64,000 bases of DNA from Luteipulveratus flavus (lineage in GTDB: Bacteria > Actinomycetota > Actinomycetes > Actinomycetales > Dermatophilaceae), in contig NZ_JAROAV010000037.1 in the NCBI RefSeq assembly GCF_029439465.1, forward strand, positions 1 to 64,000, given 5' to 3'. Position numbers and translations under genes: made by a program. Shown one piece after another: positions 46,434-54,730 of the stretch; the first letter of the stretch is position 1, and every line of letters begins with the position of its first letter. The notes below the pieces were generated by a model. It saw only the letters and a list, made by a program, of their open reading frames with translations. It was not told the origin of the DNA and did no database searches.

Positions 46434-46703
46434 GTGGGCGAACGGACGAAGAAGCGCAAGGAGCTGCGCGCGCAGCTCAAGCTGCTCAGCCATCGGGAGA
46501 TCAAGGCCGAGGTGCCGTTGCAGGAGCCGGACGGCCACACCAAGGAGCGCGGCAGCTTCACCTACGGCTACTGCACCAGCTGCGACTGGCAGGGCCACGG
46601 GCGGCGCGCGCGCGACAAGGCGAGGCGGGATGCGCTGGAGCACCGGATGACATGCAAGGGCGTCCACGAGATCCGCGTGGCGACCACGGACGAGAAGAAG
46701 TAG
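46434..46703 (+). CDS. Small basic protein with possible zinc ligands
   Basis: An 89-residue basic protein. The N-terminus is lysine-rich (GERTKKRKELRAQLKLLSHR). A CTSCDWQGHGRR segment followed by HRMTCKG offers Cys-x-x-Cys with later His and Cys, a possible zinc site. I do not recognise the family. The GTG at 46434 has no clear ribosome binding site; CACAAT lies six bases upstream, which would fit leaderless transcription. It is followed by a structured element. Confidence 0.6.
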   Translation: MGERTKKRKELRAQLKLLSHREIKAEVPLQEPDGHTKERGSFTYGYCTSCDWQGHGRRARDKARRDALEHRMTCKGVHEIRVATTDEKK

Positions 46704-46705
46704 GC

Positions 46706-46787
46706 GCGTCGGGCCGGGAAGCGCCTCACGGCGCGTGGCCGCTCGTAGCGGCGAATATTGGGACCCGGGGCTACCGCGGCCCGACGC
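46706..46787. other. Structured 82-nt inverted-repeat element (candidate RNA structure or complex terminator)
   Basis: GCGTCGGGCC (46706-46715) pairs perfectly with GGCCCGACGC (46778-46787), extended by G46716-C46777. Inside are two smaller perfect hairpins, GCGCC-TCAC-GGCGC (46721-46734) and GCCGCT-CGT-AGCGGC (46738-46752), and a single-stranded purine/pyrimidine-rich segment (46753-46776). It lies in the 162-bp gap between two convergent genes. It is not a tRNA: there is no T-arm or 7-nt anticodon loop. It may be a terminator or a small RNA. Confidence 0.45.
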
Positions 46788-46865
46788 ACGAACAAGGCTA
46801 ACCCGAGGCGACGCCGTTCTGTTCCCGGTTCGGCCGGACCGGGCGACCCGTCCGCCGATCGGTCG

Positions 46866-47501
46866 TCAGTCCAGCGTCCCGGTACGCCAGAGCGAGGCGG
46901 ATCGTTGCAGGTCAGCGGCCGTCCCGAGGAGCGCGGACGCCGTCCGGGTCGCGGCCTGCGCGCCCGGCTCGTCGTGCCCGTCCTGGTCGTCCGCGCGGTG
47001 GGCGCGACCGATCGAGATCACCCGGCAGAACGCCGCAGCGCGCTCGAGCGCCACCGCGAGGTCACCCTCGAACACCCCGCGCAGGATCTCGTCGCCGAGA
47101 GCCTTGATCTGCTCCGGCCCGAACGGGTCGGCCGCCCCGGCCACGGCGTGGGCCACGTCCGCGTGCCGCATCCCGGCGTCGTAGTCGGCCGCGGCCCCGA
47201 CCGGGTCCCGGTGGACCCATTCCCGCAGCGTGTAGAGGCGCCACAGTGCTCCGGGCAGGCTGGTCGCCGGACGGGCCGCCCACAGCTCGGCCACGGTCGA
47301 GAGCCCGAGCTCGTCGACGAGGTGGATCAGCCGCGTACGCACCTGCGGATCCTGGGTCGCCCGTCCGGCACCGACCAGGACGGCAGCCGTCTCGTGGGCG
47401 ACCTCGCTGACCTGGGCAGGGTCCGGCGACTCGCCCTCGATGTCCATCTCCGCAGGAGGCCGGAAGGCCGGGCGGCGAGGGCGTCCGGGCTGGTCGGTCA
47501 T
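46866..47501 (-). CDS. Conserved helical protein of unknown function downstream of treZ
   Basis: A 211-residue, mostly helical soluble protein without a recognisable domain. It begins TDQPGRPRRPAFRPPAEMD and has a repeated pattern of amphipathic helices (VSEVAHETAAVLVGAGR, LGLSTVAELWAARPA, LWRLYTLREWVHRDP). The ATG at 47501 overlaps the treZ stop codon (ATGA), so it is the last gene of the helicase-treY-treZ chain. Its link to trehalose metabolism is context only. Confidence 0.75.
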   Translation of the reverse strand: MTDQPGRPRRPAFRPPAEMDIEGESPDPAQVSEVAHETAAVLVGAGRATQDPQVRTRLIHLVDELGLSTVAELWAARPATSLPGALWRLYTLREWVHRDPVGAAADYDAGMRHADVAHAVAGAADPFGPEQIKALGDEILRGVFEGDLAVALERAAAFCRVISIGRAHRADDQDGHDEPGAQAATRTASALLGTAADLQRSASLWRTGTLD

Positions 47502-49261
47502 GGCGTCGCGTGCTCCTTGAGGTGGGTGTGGCCACCGCCGTTCGGGCCTCGGATCACGACGCCGTCCGGGTGGACGACGGCCTTCTTGGCCCGCTCGGAG
47601 GCGCCCCGCGACCCGAGGACCGCCTCGCCCTGCGGGAGGTCGAGCGGCACGTCGTGGCCGGACAGGTTGACCACCACCGTATGCGCTCCGCGGTGGACGG
47701 TGATCACGCCGTCGACCCGGGTCACCCGCGTCGAGGCCAGCGTCGAGTTCTGCAGGTCGGGGATGGCGCGCCGCAGCCGGATCAGCCAGCGGTACCAGTT
47801 GAGCAGGTCCGCATGCTCCGGCCGGTCCAGCTCCTCCCAGCGCAGTGTCGACGCCTGTGCCGTACGCGCGTCCTGCGGGTCGGGGACCTCGTTCGCCCAA
47901 CCGTGCTCGGCGAACTCCGCTCGTCGCCCGAGGGACACCGCCGTGGCGAGCTCGGGCTCCTGGTGGTCGGTGAAGTACTGCCAGGGCGTCGAGGCACCCC
48001 ACTCCTCCCCCATGAACAGCATCGGCGTGTACGGACCCGTCAGCAGCAGCGCCGCCGCGCACGCCAGCCGTCCCGGCGACACCAGGTGCGACAGACGCTC
48101 GCCGCCGGCGCGGTTGCCGACCTGGTCGTGCGTCTGCAGCGAGGCGACGAACCGCCAGCCCGGCAGCTCCGGCGGCACCGGGCGACCGTGCGTACGGCCG
48201 CGGAAGGAGGACCAGGTGCCGTCGTGGAAGAACGGCGTCGCGAGGACCTTCCCGATGGCGTTCGGGTCGGCGAAGTCGGCGTAGTAACCCTGGGTCTCAC
48301 CCGTCAGCAGGACGTGCAGGGCGTGGTGGACGTCGTCCGCCCACTGCGCGTGGAGGCCGACCCCGCCGATGCCGCCGGGGCCGCGCCTGGCGACGGTGGC
48401 GGGGTCGTTGCGGTCCGACTCGGCGATGAGCGTCACCGGCCGGTCCAGCTCGTCGGAGAGCCGGTCGGCGTACTCGGCGAGCTCCTCGAGGAAGGTCGTG
48501 GCACGGTCGTCGACCATCGCGTGGACGGCGTCCAGCCGCAGCGCGTCGAGGTGGAAGTCGCGCAGCCACATCTCCGCGTTGTCCCGCAGGTAGCGGCGGA
48601 CCTCGTCGCTCTCCCCGCCGTCCAGGTTGACCGCCCAGCCCCACGGCGTGTGGTGGCGGTCGGTGAAGTACGGGGCGAACTCCTGCAGGTAGTTGCCGCT
48701 CGGCCCCAGGTGGTTGTAGACGACGTCGAGGCACACCCCGAGGTGGTGCTGGTGGCAGGCGTCGACGAACCGCTGCAGCGCGGCCGCCCCGCCGTACGCC
48801 TCGTGCACGGCGTACGGGGCCACACCGTCGTACCCCCAGCCGCGCCGGCCAGGGAAGGCGGCGACGGGCATCAGCTCGACCAGGGTCACGCCGAGCGAGG
48901 CGAGGTGGTCCAGATGCTCGGCGGCCGCGTCGAGGGTGCCCTCTGGAGTGAACGTGCCGATGTGCAGCTCGTAGATGATCGCGCCGTGCAGGCGGCAGCC
49001 GTCCCAGCCCTCGTCGTGCCACTCGTGGGCGTCGAGGTCGACCACCTCGGAGGCGGCGTGCGGGCCCTGGGGCTGGCTGAGGGAGCGCGGGTCCGGACGC
49101 GGGTCGCCGCCGTCGAGCCGGAAGGCGTACCGCATCCCGGGCTCGGGCTCGACGTCGCTGCTCCACCACCCGTCCGGGTCGCGGAACATCGGGGTGTCGG
49201 TGCCGTCCAGCACCAGACGCACGTCATCGCGAGTGGGCGCCCACACGCGAATCGGCTTCAT
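47498..49261 (-). CDS. treZ: Malto-oligosyltrehalose trehalohydrolase
   Basis: Second enzyme of the TreY-TreZ route: cleaves trehalose from maltooligosyltrehalose. The 587-residue GH13 protein has an N-terminal beta-sandwich domain (VWAPTRDDVRLVLDG), the barrel with LDVVYNHLGPSGNY, the nucleophile Asp in LRLDAVHAM, the acid/base Glu in LIAESDRND and the transition-state Asp in THDQVGNRA, and a C-terminal beta domain. FMGEEWGASTPW is typical of TreZ. The ATG at 49261 directly abuts the treY stop codon (49262-49264). Confidence 0.96.
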   Translation of the reverse strand: MKPIRVWAPTRDDVRLVLDGTDTPMFRDPDGWWSSDVEPEPGMRYAFRLDGGDPRPDPRSLSQPQGPHAASEVVDLDAHEWHDEGWDGCRLHGAIIYELHIGTFTPEGTLDAAAEHLDHLASLGVTLVELMPVAAFPGRRGWGYDGVAPYAVHEAYGGAAALQRFVDACHQHHLGVCLDVVYNHLGPSGNYLQEFAPYFTDRHHTPWGWAVNLDGGESDEVRRYLRDNAEMWLRDFHLDALRLDAVHAMVDDRATTFLEELAEYADRLSDELDRPVTLIAESDRNDPATVARRGPGGIGGVGLHAQWADDVHHALHVLLTGETQGYYADFADPNAIGKVLATPFFHDGTWSSFRGRTHGRPVPPELPGWRFVASLQTHDQVGNRAGGERLSHLVSPGRLACAAALLLTGPYTPMLFMGEEWGASTPWQYFTDHQEPELATAVSLGRRAEFAEHGWANEVPDPQDARTAQASTLRWEELDRPEHADLLNWYRWLIRLRRAIPDLQNSTLASTRVTRVDGVITVHRGAHTVVVNLSGHDVPLDLPQGEAVLGSRGASERAKKAVVHPDGVVIRGPNGGGHTHLKEHATP

Positions 49262-51922
49262 CTAGGACTGCCTCTCCAGCAGGGCCACCGGGAGCGTCGC
49301 CATCAGGTCGGCGCACCGGGCGGGCCCGTCGACGTCGTACGTGCGCCCGGTCAGCAGGTCGCGCCACGTCCCGGGCTCGAGTTCGACGGTAGCGTCCGAC
49401 CAGCCGCCTGTGCGGTCTAGACGTCGACCTGCTCGCGTGGTGAGCACGGCCACGGCGCTCCGCCTGCTCCGGCCGAGCACGCCGGCGACCAGCCCCGGCT
49501 CGTGCCGGCGCACGAACCCGACCACGTGCTCGCTGCTGGAGACCACCGGTGCGTACGTCGCCTGGGCGCCGAACAGCTCCGGCACCCGCTGCCTCAGCTG
49601 CAGCGCCGTCCGGGTGACCAGCATCTTCGCCTCGTCCAGCCCCCCGCTGGTTGAGCCGTCGCCACCCCCGCTGGTTGAGCCGCCGCCCCCACCCCCGCTG
49701 GTTGAGCCGTCCACACTCCCGCTGGTTGAGCCGTCCCCACCCCCGCTGGTTGAGCCGTCCGCACCCCCGCTGGTTGAGCCGTCCGGAGCGCTAGCGAAGG
49801 ACGAGTCGAAACCCGGTGACGTCCGGGGAGAGTCTCCGTCCGCGGCTACGGGGGTCTCGATACGGCTCGCCCTGGGGGGCTCGCCTACTCGACCGGCGGG
49901 TGCGACATCGTCCCGGCCGGTGAGGGCGCGGCGGGCGGCGTAGTCGACGGGGCGGCGGTTGTCCGGGTCCACCAGCGACAGGTCGACCACCTCGCAGCCC
50001 TGGTAGGTGTCCGGCACGCCGGGCAGCATCAGCTGAAGCAGCTTCGCGCCGAGCGTGGTCGCGGCGATGGCGCCGGCGTTCGCCTCGAGCGCCGCGTCGA
50101 TGGCGTCCTTGAGCGGGCCGCCCTTGGTCACGCCGATCGCGAGGTCGATGACGCGCTGCTCGTACGCCTCGTCCCCGTCGACCCAGGCGGTGTGCACCTT
50201 CGCCTCGCGCAGGGCCTTGCGCAGGTACTCCGACAGCCGCTCCCCGCCGATGTCACCGACGCCGGCGAGGGTCTGCCACACCAGGTGGCCGGTCGGCCGG
50301 TCGACGCCCGCCTCGTCGGCCGCGACCCGAGCCGCCGCCGAGCAGGCCGCCCACGCGTCCGGGTCGCCGGCGAGCGCGAGCAGCCGAGCACGCACGTCCT
50401 CGCTTCGCTTGTTGTCGTGGGTCGACAACGTGGTCATGCCGAGCGGCCAGTGCTCCTGCTGCCAGGCCGCCCAGTCGTGCAGCGCCTGCGGGCTCGCGTC
50501 GGCGACGACGGTCGGGTCGCCGCCGACCTCGTTCAGGGCGACGAGGCGGTGCCAGCGGTAGAACGAGGTGTCCTCGATGCCCTTGGCCATCACCGGACCC
50601 CAGGTCTGCTGCAGCCGGATGCCGAAGTCGGTCGCGGCCTCGTCGTCGTCGGCCAGCACGGTCAACGGGATGAGCGCGGTCAGCTCCGGCTCGAGGTCCG
50701 GACGCTGCCCGATCGCCCCCGCGAACGCGTCGGTGAGGCGAGCACGCGTCGTCCGGGTCATCCGGTGGTCGGGCCGGACGTACGCGCGGTACACCTCGCC
50801 GGCGACCAGCAGCTCCACGACGGCCTCGCGCAGCCGCTCGGGGTCCAGGTCGGGCAGCGTCTCGCGCGCCCGGCGGGTGAGGCGCTCGACCTCGGGGGCC
50901 AGCGACTGGTCGACGACCTGCCGCTTGGACTCCTGGACCGTCGTCTCGAACGAGCGGTTACCGTCGGCGTCCGCCCAGGTCTGGTCGAGGACGGGCGCGC
51001 TCGCGGGGTCGGTCAGGGCGATCTGCACGGCCCGGATGGCGTCGTACCCGGTGGTGCCCTCGCAGCGCCAGTCCCGCGGCAGCCGCTCCCCCGGCTCGAG
51101 GATCTTCTCGACCCAGACGGGCGTGCCCTTCTCGCAGGCGGCGCTGAGGCGTTCGAGGTACCCCGTCGGATCGGCGAGGCCGTCCGGGTGGTCGATGCGG
51201 AAGCCGTCGATGAGCCCGCGGTGGTGCAGGTCGAGCAGCAGGGCGTGGGTGACGTCGAAGACCTCGGGCAGCTCGACGCGGATGGCGATCAGGCCGTCGA
51301 CCTCGAAGAAGCGCCGGTAGTTGAGCACCTCGTCCTTGTCGCGCCAGCTGGTCAACCGGTAGTGCTGGCGCTGCAGGATCTCACCCACGTCGTCGCCGGT
51401 GTCGGTGCCGAGCGCGACCGGGTAGACGTGGTCGAAGTAGCGCAGGACGGGTTCGCCATCCAGCTCGTCCAGACGAATCTCATTGTCGCTCAGGGCTTCC
51501 AGGGTCGGCTTGCCGAGTACGGGCAGCCCGATCCGGCCACCGCCGGCCTTCCAGTCGATGTCGAACCAGTCGGCCGTCGGGGCGTCGCGGCCCTCCTTGA
51601 GCAGCTGCCAGACCTGGTGGTTGTCCGGCGTCTCGAACGCCATGTGGTTGGGGACGACGTCGACCACGATCCCGAGGTCGTACGCGTGGGCGCGCGCGGC
51701 CAGCGCCTCGAACCCCTCGATGCCGCCGAGCTCCTCGCTGATGTGCGAGTGGTCGGTGACGTCGTACCCGTGCATCGAGCCGCGGACGGCCTGCAGGATC
51801 GGCGACAGGTAGAGGTGGGAGACGCCCAGACCGGCGAGGTAGTCGACCTGCTCGGCGGCATCGGCGAACGTGAACCCGGCGTGCAGCTGCAACCGGTACG
51901 TCCCGGTGACCGGGCGGCTCAT
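49262..51922 (-). CDS. treY: Malto-oligosyltrehalose synthase with repeat-derived in-frame insertion
   Basis: First enzyme of the TreY-TreZ route: turns the reducing end of maltodextrin into a trehalosyl unit. The 886-residue GH13 protein is about 90-100 residues longer than most homologues. Motifs are TYRLQLHAGFTFADAAEQVD, VDVVPNHM, FRIDHPDGLADP with the nucleophile, the acid/base in VWVEKILEPGE, TLSTHDNKRSEDVRARL and NRRPVDYAARRAL. Residues about 673-762 are a low-complexity insertion with six GSTSG blocks, encoded by REP-like repeats between the end of the catalytic domain and KMLVTRTALQLRQ. The frame is kept. The ATG at 51922 overlaps the helicase stop codon (ATGA). Activity is likely retained if the loop is on the surface, but this is not proven. 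Confidence 0.95.
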   Translation of the reverse strand: MSRPVTGTYRLQLHAGFTFADAAEQVDYLAGLGVSHLYLSPILQAVRGSMHGYDVTDHSHISEELGGIEGFEALAARAHAYDLGIVVDVVPNHMAFETPDNHQVWQLLKEGRDAPTADWFDIDWKAGGGRIGLPVLGKPTLEALSDNEIRLDELDGEPVLRYFDHVYPVALGTDTGDDVGEILQRQHYRLTSWRDKDEVLNYRRFFEVDGLIAIRVELPEVFDVTHALLLDLHHRGLIDGFRIDHPDGLADPTGYLERLSAACEKGTPVWVEKILEPGERLPRDWRCEGTTGYDAIRAVQIALTDPASAPVLDQTWADADGNRSFETTVQESKRQVVDQSLAPEVERLTRRARETLPDLDPERLREAVVELLVAGEVYRAYVRPDHRMTRTTRARLTDAFAGAIGQRPDLEPELTALIPLTVLADDDEAATDFGIRLQQTWGPVMAKGIEDTSFYRWHRLVALNEVGGDPTVVADASPQALHDWAAWQQEHWPLGMTTLSTHDNKRSEDVRARLLALAGDPDAWAACSAAARVAADEAGVDRPTGHLVWQTLAGVGDIGGERLSEYLRKALREAKVHTAWVDGDEAYEQRVIDLAIGVTKGGPLKDAIDAALEANAGAIAATTLGAKLLQLMLPGVPDTYQGCEVVDLSLVDPDNRRPVDYAARRALTGRDDVAPAGRVGEPPRASRIETPVAADGDSPRTSPGFDSSFASAPDGSTSGGADGSTSGGGDGSTSGSVDGSTSGGGGGGSTSGGGDGSTSGGLDEAKMLVTRTALQLRQRVPELFGAQATYAPVVSSSEHVVGFVRRHEPGLVAGVLGRSRRSAVAVLTTRAGRRLDRTGGWSDATVELEPGTWRDLLTGRTYDVDGPARCADLMATLPVALLERQS
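49636..49897. repeat. REP-like repeat array inside treY
   Basis: Six copies of GCTGGTTGAGCCG start at 49646, 49670, 49697, 49721, 49745 and 49769; the spacings 24, 27, 24, 24 and 24 are all multiples of three. They are followed by CTAGCGAAGGACGAGTCGAA (the companion arm) and by a 45-bp palindrome at 49853-49897 (GGTCTCGATACGGCTCGCCC to CTACTCGACCGGC) that differs from the copy at 5706-5750 by about one base. Confidence 0.9.
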
Positions 51923-54483
51923 CCGTCCAGCCTGTTCAGGCCGAGGACCACGATCACGGCCGTACCGGCCTCGTCGGAGGCCCGCAGCGGGACCTGCGCG
52001 TCGATGCCCCAGTCACTGTCGCCGTCCGGGTCCTCGATCACCTGACGTACCTCCCACATGTCCGGCTTCTCCTCGATCTGCAGCAGCTTCGGGCCGCGCG
52101 CGGTCTGGCTCGTACCCATCTCGTCGTGCTCGTCGAAGTAGGCCGAGATGTCCTCGTGCCAGGCGGCCTCGTCCATGACGATCTCGGTCGGCGGCTCCGT
52201 CGCCTCGGCGGCGTCGCGGTCGAGGGCGGCGAGCGCGGGGTACCGGCGGCGGGCGGCGAGCTCGATTCTCCGGAACATCGCGTTGCGGACCTGGACGCGG
52301 AACGCGCGCTTGTTGGCCGTGACCGGGCGCTCCACGCCGGTCGAGCCGGCGAGCCCCCCAGGTCGAGCCGTGTCGAGACCGGCGGCGAGCTCGTCGGGGT
52401 TGGTCAGCGCCTCCCACTCGTCGAGCAGGCTGGAGTCGGTCTGCCGGATCAGCTCGCCGAGCCACTCGATGACGTCCTCGACCTCGGTCGTCTTCCGGCT
52501 GTCGGGCACCGTCTGGCGCAGCGTGCGGTACGCGTCGGTGAGGTAGCGCAGCACGATCCCCTCGGAGCGCGACAGCTCGTACTGCTTCACGAGATCGCCG
52601 AAGCTCCAGGCGTTCTCGTACATCTCACGTACGACGGCCTTGGGCGACAGGGCGTTCTCGGCGACCCACGGCTGCCCGCTGCGGTATGTCTCGAACGTCG
52701 CCTCCAGCAGCTCGGCCAGCGGCTTGGGCCAGGTGACCTCCTCCAGCAGCTCCATCCGCTCGTCGTACTCGATGCCGTCGGCCTTCATCTCGGCGACGGC
52801 CTCGCCGCGGGCCTTGAACTGCTGCGACATCAGGATCGGGCGCGGGTCGTCCAGGATCGACTCGATCACGGACACGACGTCGACGGCGTACGAATCCCCT
52901 TCAGGATCCAGCACATCCAGCACCGCGAGCGCGAACGGCGCGAGTGGCTGGTTGAGCGCGAAGTTGTCCTGCAGGTCGACGGTGAGCCGCACCTGGCGGC
53001 CGTCGGCCTCGGGGACGGACAGCTTCTCGACGACACCCGCGGCGAGCAGCTCGCGGTAGAGGGTGACGGCCTTACGGGAGAGACGAGCCTGACGTCGCGG
53101 GTCCTCGTGATTGTCGCGCATCAGCCGGCGGACACCGGTGAACGGATCTCCTTCTCGCGCAATGATGTTCAGCAGCATCGAGTGGGTCACGCGCATGCGG
53201 GACTGCAGCGCCTCCGGCTGCGCCTCGACGAGCCGGTCGAAGGTGTCCTCCGACCAGCTGATGAACCCCTCCGGCGCCTTCTTGCGCTGCACCTTGCGCT
53301 GCTTCTTGGGGTCGTCGCCGGCCTTGGCGAGCGCGCGGGCGTTCTCGATCGTGTGCTCGGGCGCCTGGACGACCACCGAGCCGCTCGTGTCGTACCCGGC
53401 GCGTCCGGCCCGGCCGGCGATCTGGTGGAACTCGCGCGCCTTGAGAACGCGCTGCCGGGAGCCGTCGAACTTGGTCAGGCCGGTGAACACCACCGTGCGG
53501 ATGGGGACGTTGATGCCGACGCCGAGCGTGTCCGTGCCGCAGATGACCTTGAGCAGCCCCGCCTGTGCGAGCGTCTCCACCAGGCGGCGGTACTTGGGCA
53601 GCATGCCCGCGTGGTGGACGCCGATCCCGTGACGCACCAACCGGTTCAGCGTCTTGCCGAAGCCCGCGGCGAACCGGAACCCGCCGATGATCTCGGCGAT
53701 CTTGTCGCGGTCCTCCTTGGACGCGATCTTCAGGCTCATCAGCGACTGGGCCCGTTCCAGCGCGGCCGCCTGGGTGAAGTGCACGACGTACACCGGCGCC
53801 TGACGGGTGGTGAGCAGCTCCTCGAGCGTCTCGTGCAGCGGCGTCATCGCCCAGGAGAACGACAAGGGCACCGGCCGCTCGGCCGTCGCGACGGTCGCCG
53901 TGGCACGCCCCGTACGGCGGGTGAGGTCCTGCTCGAACATCGCGACGTCGCCGAGGGTCGCCGACATGAGGACGAACTGCGCCTGCGGGAGCTCCAGCAG
54001 TGGCACCTGCCAGGCCCAGCCGCGGTCGGGCTCGGAGTAGAAGTGGAACTCGTCCATGATCACCATGCCGACGTCGGCGGTGGGGCCCTCGCGCAGTGCG
54101 ATGTTGGCGAGGACCTCGGCGGTGCAGCAGATGATCGGGGCATCGGCGTTGACGGAAGCGTCGCCGGTGAGCATGCCGACGTTGTCCGCGCCGAAGATCT
54201 CGCACAGGGCGAAGAACTTCTCGCTCACCAGCGCCTTGATCGGTGCGGTGTAGAAGGAGACGCGGTCCTCGGCGAGCGCCGCGAAGTGGGCGGCCGTGGC
54301 GACCATCGACTTCCCGGAGCCGGTCGGCGTCGCGAGGATGACGTTCGCGCCGCCGACGATCTCGATGACCGCCTCCTCCTGGTGCGGGTAGAGCGTCAGC
54401 CCGCGCTCGGTCGCCCACCGCGCGAACGCGTCGTACAGCGCGTCGGGGCCGGGTTCGGCAGGGATTCGGTCGGTGAGGTTCAT
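51919..54483 (-). CDS. DEAD/DEAH-box RNA helicase, Ski2-like (DUF3516 type)
   Basis: An 854-residue superfamily 2 helicase of the Ski2/Mtr4-like group with a C-terminal DUF3516 domain, found in actinobacteria and proposed to act on RNA. Motifs: Q region LTLYPHQEEAV, Walker A ATPTGSGKS, Ia YTAPIKALVSEKF, II MDEFH, III MSATL, V CGTDTLGVGINVP, VI QIAGRAGRAGYD. The C-terminal domain includes SWSEDTFDRLVEAQPEAL and VTANKRAFRVQVRNAMFRR. Residues about 701-716 (TARPGGLAGSTGVERP) derive from a REP copy inserted in frame. The ATG at 54483 starts a chain with treY and treZ through short overlaps. Confidence 0.92.
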   Translation of the reverse strand: MNLTDRIPAEPGPDALYDAFARWATERGLTLYPHQEEAVIEIVGGANVILATPTGSGKSMVATAAHFAALAEDRVSFYTAPIKALVSEKFFALCEIFGADNVGMLTGDASVNADAPIICCTAEVLANIALREGPTADVGMVIMDEFHFYSEPDRGWAWQVPLLELPQAQFVLMSATLGDVAMFEQDLTRRTGRATATVATAERPVPLSFSWAMTPLHETLEELLTTRQAPVYVVHFTQAAALERAQSLMSLKIASKEDRDKIAEIIGGFRFAAGFGKTLNRLVRHGIGVHHAGMLPKYRRLVETLAQAGLLKVICGTDTLGVGINVPIRTVVFTGLTKFDGSRQRVLKAREFHQIAGRAGRAGYDTSGSVVVQAPEHTIENARALAKAGDDPKKQRKVQRKKAPEGFISWSEDTFDRLVEAQPEALQSRMRVTHSMLLNIIAREGDPFTGVRRLMRDNHEDPRRQARLSRKAVTLYRELLAAGVVEKLSVPEADGRQVRLTVDLQDNFALNQPLAPFALAVLDVLDPEGDSYAVDVVSVIESILDDPRPILMSQQFKARGEAVAEMKADGIEYDERMELLEEVTWPKPLAELLEATFETYRSGQPWVAENALSPKAVVREMYENAWSFGDLVKQYELSRSEGIVLRYLTDAYRTLRQTVPDSRKTTEVEDVIEWLGELIRQTDSSLLDEWEALTNPDELAAGLDTARPGGLAGSTGVERPVTANKRAFRVQVRNAMFRRIELAARRRYPALAALDRDAAEATEPPTEIVMDEAAWHEDISAYFDEHDEMGTSQTARGPKLLQIEEKPDMWEVRQVIEDPDGDSDWGIDAQVPLRASDEAGTAVIVVLGLNRLDG
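52336..52380. repeat. 45-bp REP-like element inside the helicase gene
   Basis: The 45-bp stretch begins GCCGGTCGAGCCGGCGAGCC and ends GTCGAGACC. It is the reverse complement, with a few changes, of the palindromes at 5706-5750 and 49853-49897; the inner GGCGAGCCCCCCAGG part and both ends match. It lies within the helicase reading frame and adds about 15 residues just before the conserved VTANKRAFRV. Confidence 0.8.
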
Positions 54484-54548
54484 CGCGGACCCATCCTCGC
54501 GTACGCGTCCCTCACCCGACCGCTTCCCCCACCCCCAGACTCCGCGAA

Positions 54549-54654
54549 TCTCGACTACCCGGCGCTCCATGCCGGGCCGGACAGACGAGATCCGCCGCCT
54601 CCCCACCGCGAGTTTCGACTACCCGGCGCTCCATGCCGGGCCGGACAGACGAGA
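54549..54654. repeat. Two copies of a 42-bp palindromic repeat
   Basis: Copies at 54549-54590 and 54613-54654 share TCGACTACCCGGCGCTCCAT followed by GCCGGGCCGGACAGACGAGA, 64 bp apart and in the same direction. Each has a central hairpin CCCGGC-GCTCCAT-GCCGGG. They fill much of the 247-bp gap between the start of the helicase gene and the UBP zinc-finger gene. This family differs from the other repeats in the window. Confidence 0.85.
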
Positions 54655-54730
54655 ATCGCGATGAGGGATGGCGCGGCGGCGGGCGCCGCAGGGGCTTGTG
54701 GGGCGGGCGGGGTGGGGCTTGAGTGGGGCC

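Noticed and set aside
46706-46787. tRNA gene in the cloverleaf-like element.
   Set aside because: The closing stem is 10 bp, the middle hairpin loop has only 3 nt, and there is no T-arm with a GTTCGA-type sequence.
49646-49785. CRISPR-like array in treY.
   Set aside because: The unit is only 13-16 bp with spacers of about 8-11 bp that are themselves similar. It lies in a coding frame and there are no cas genes.
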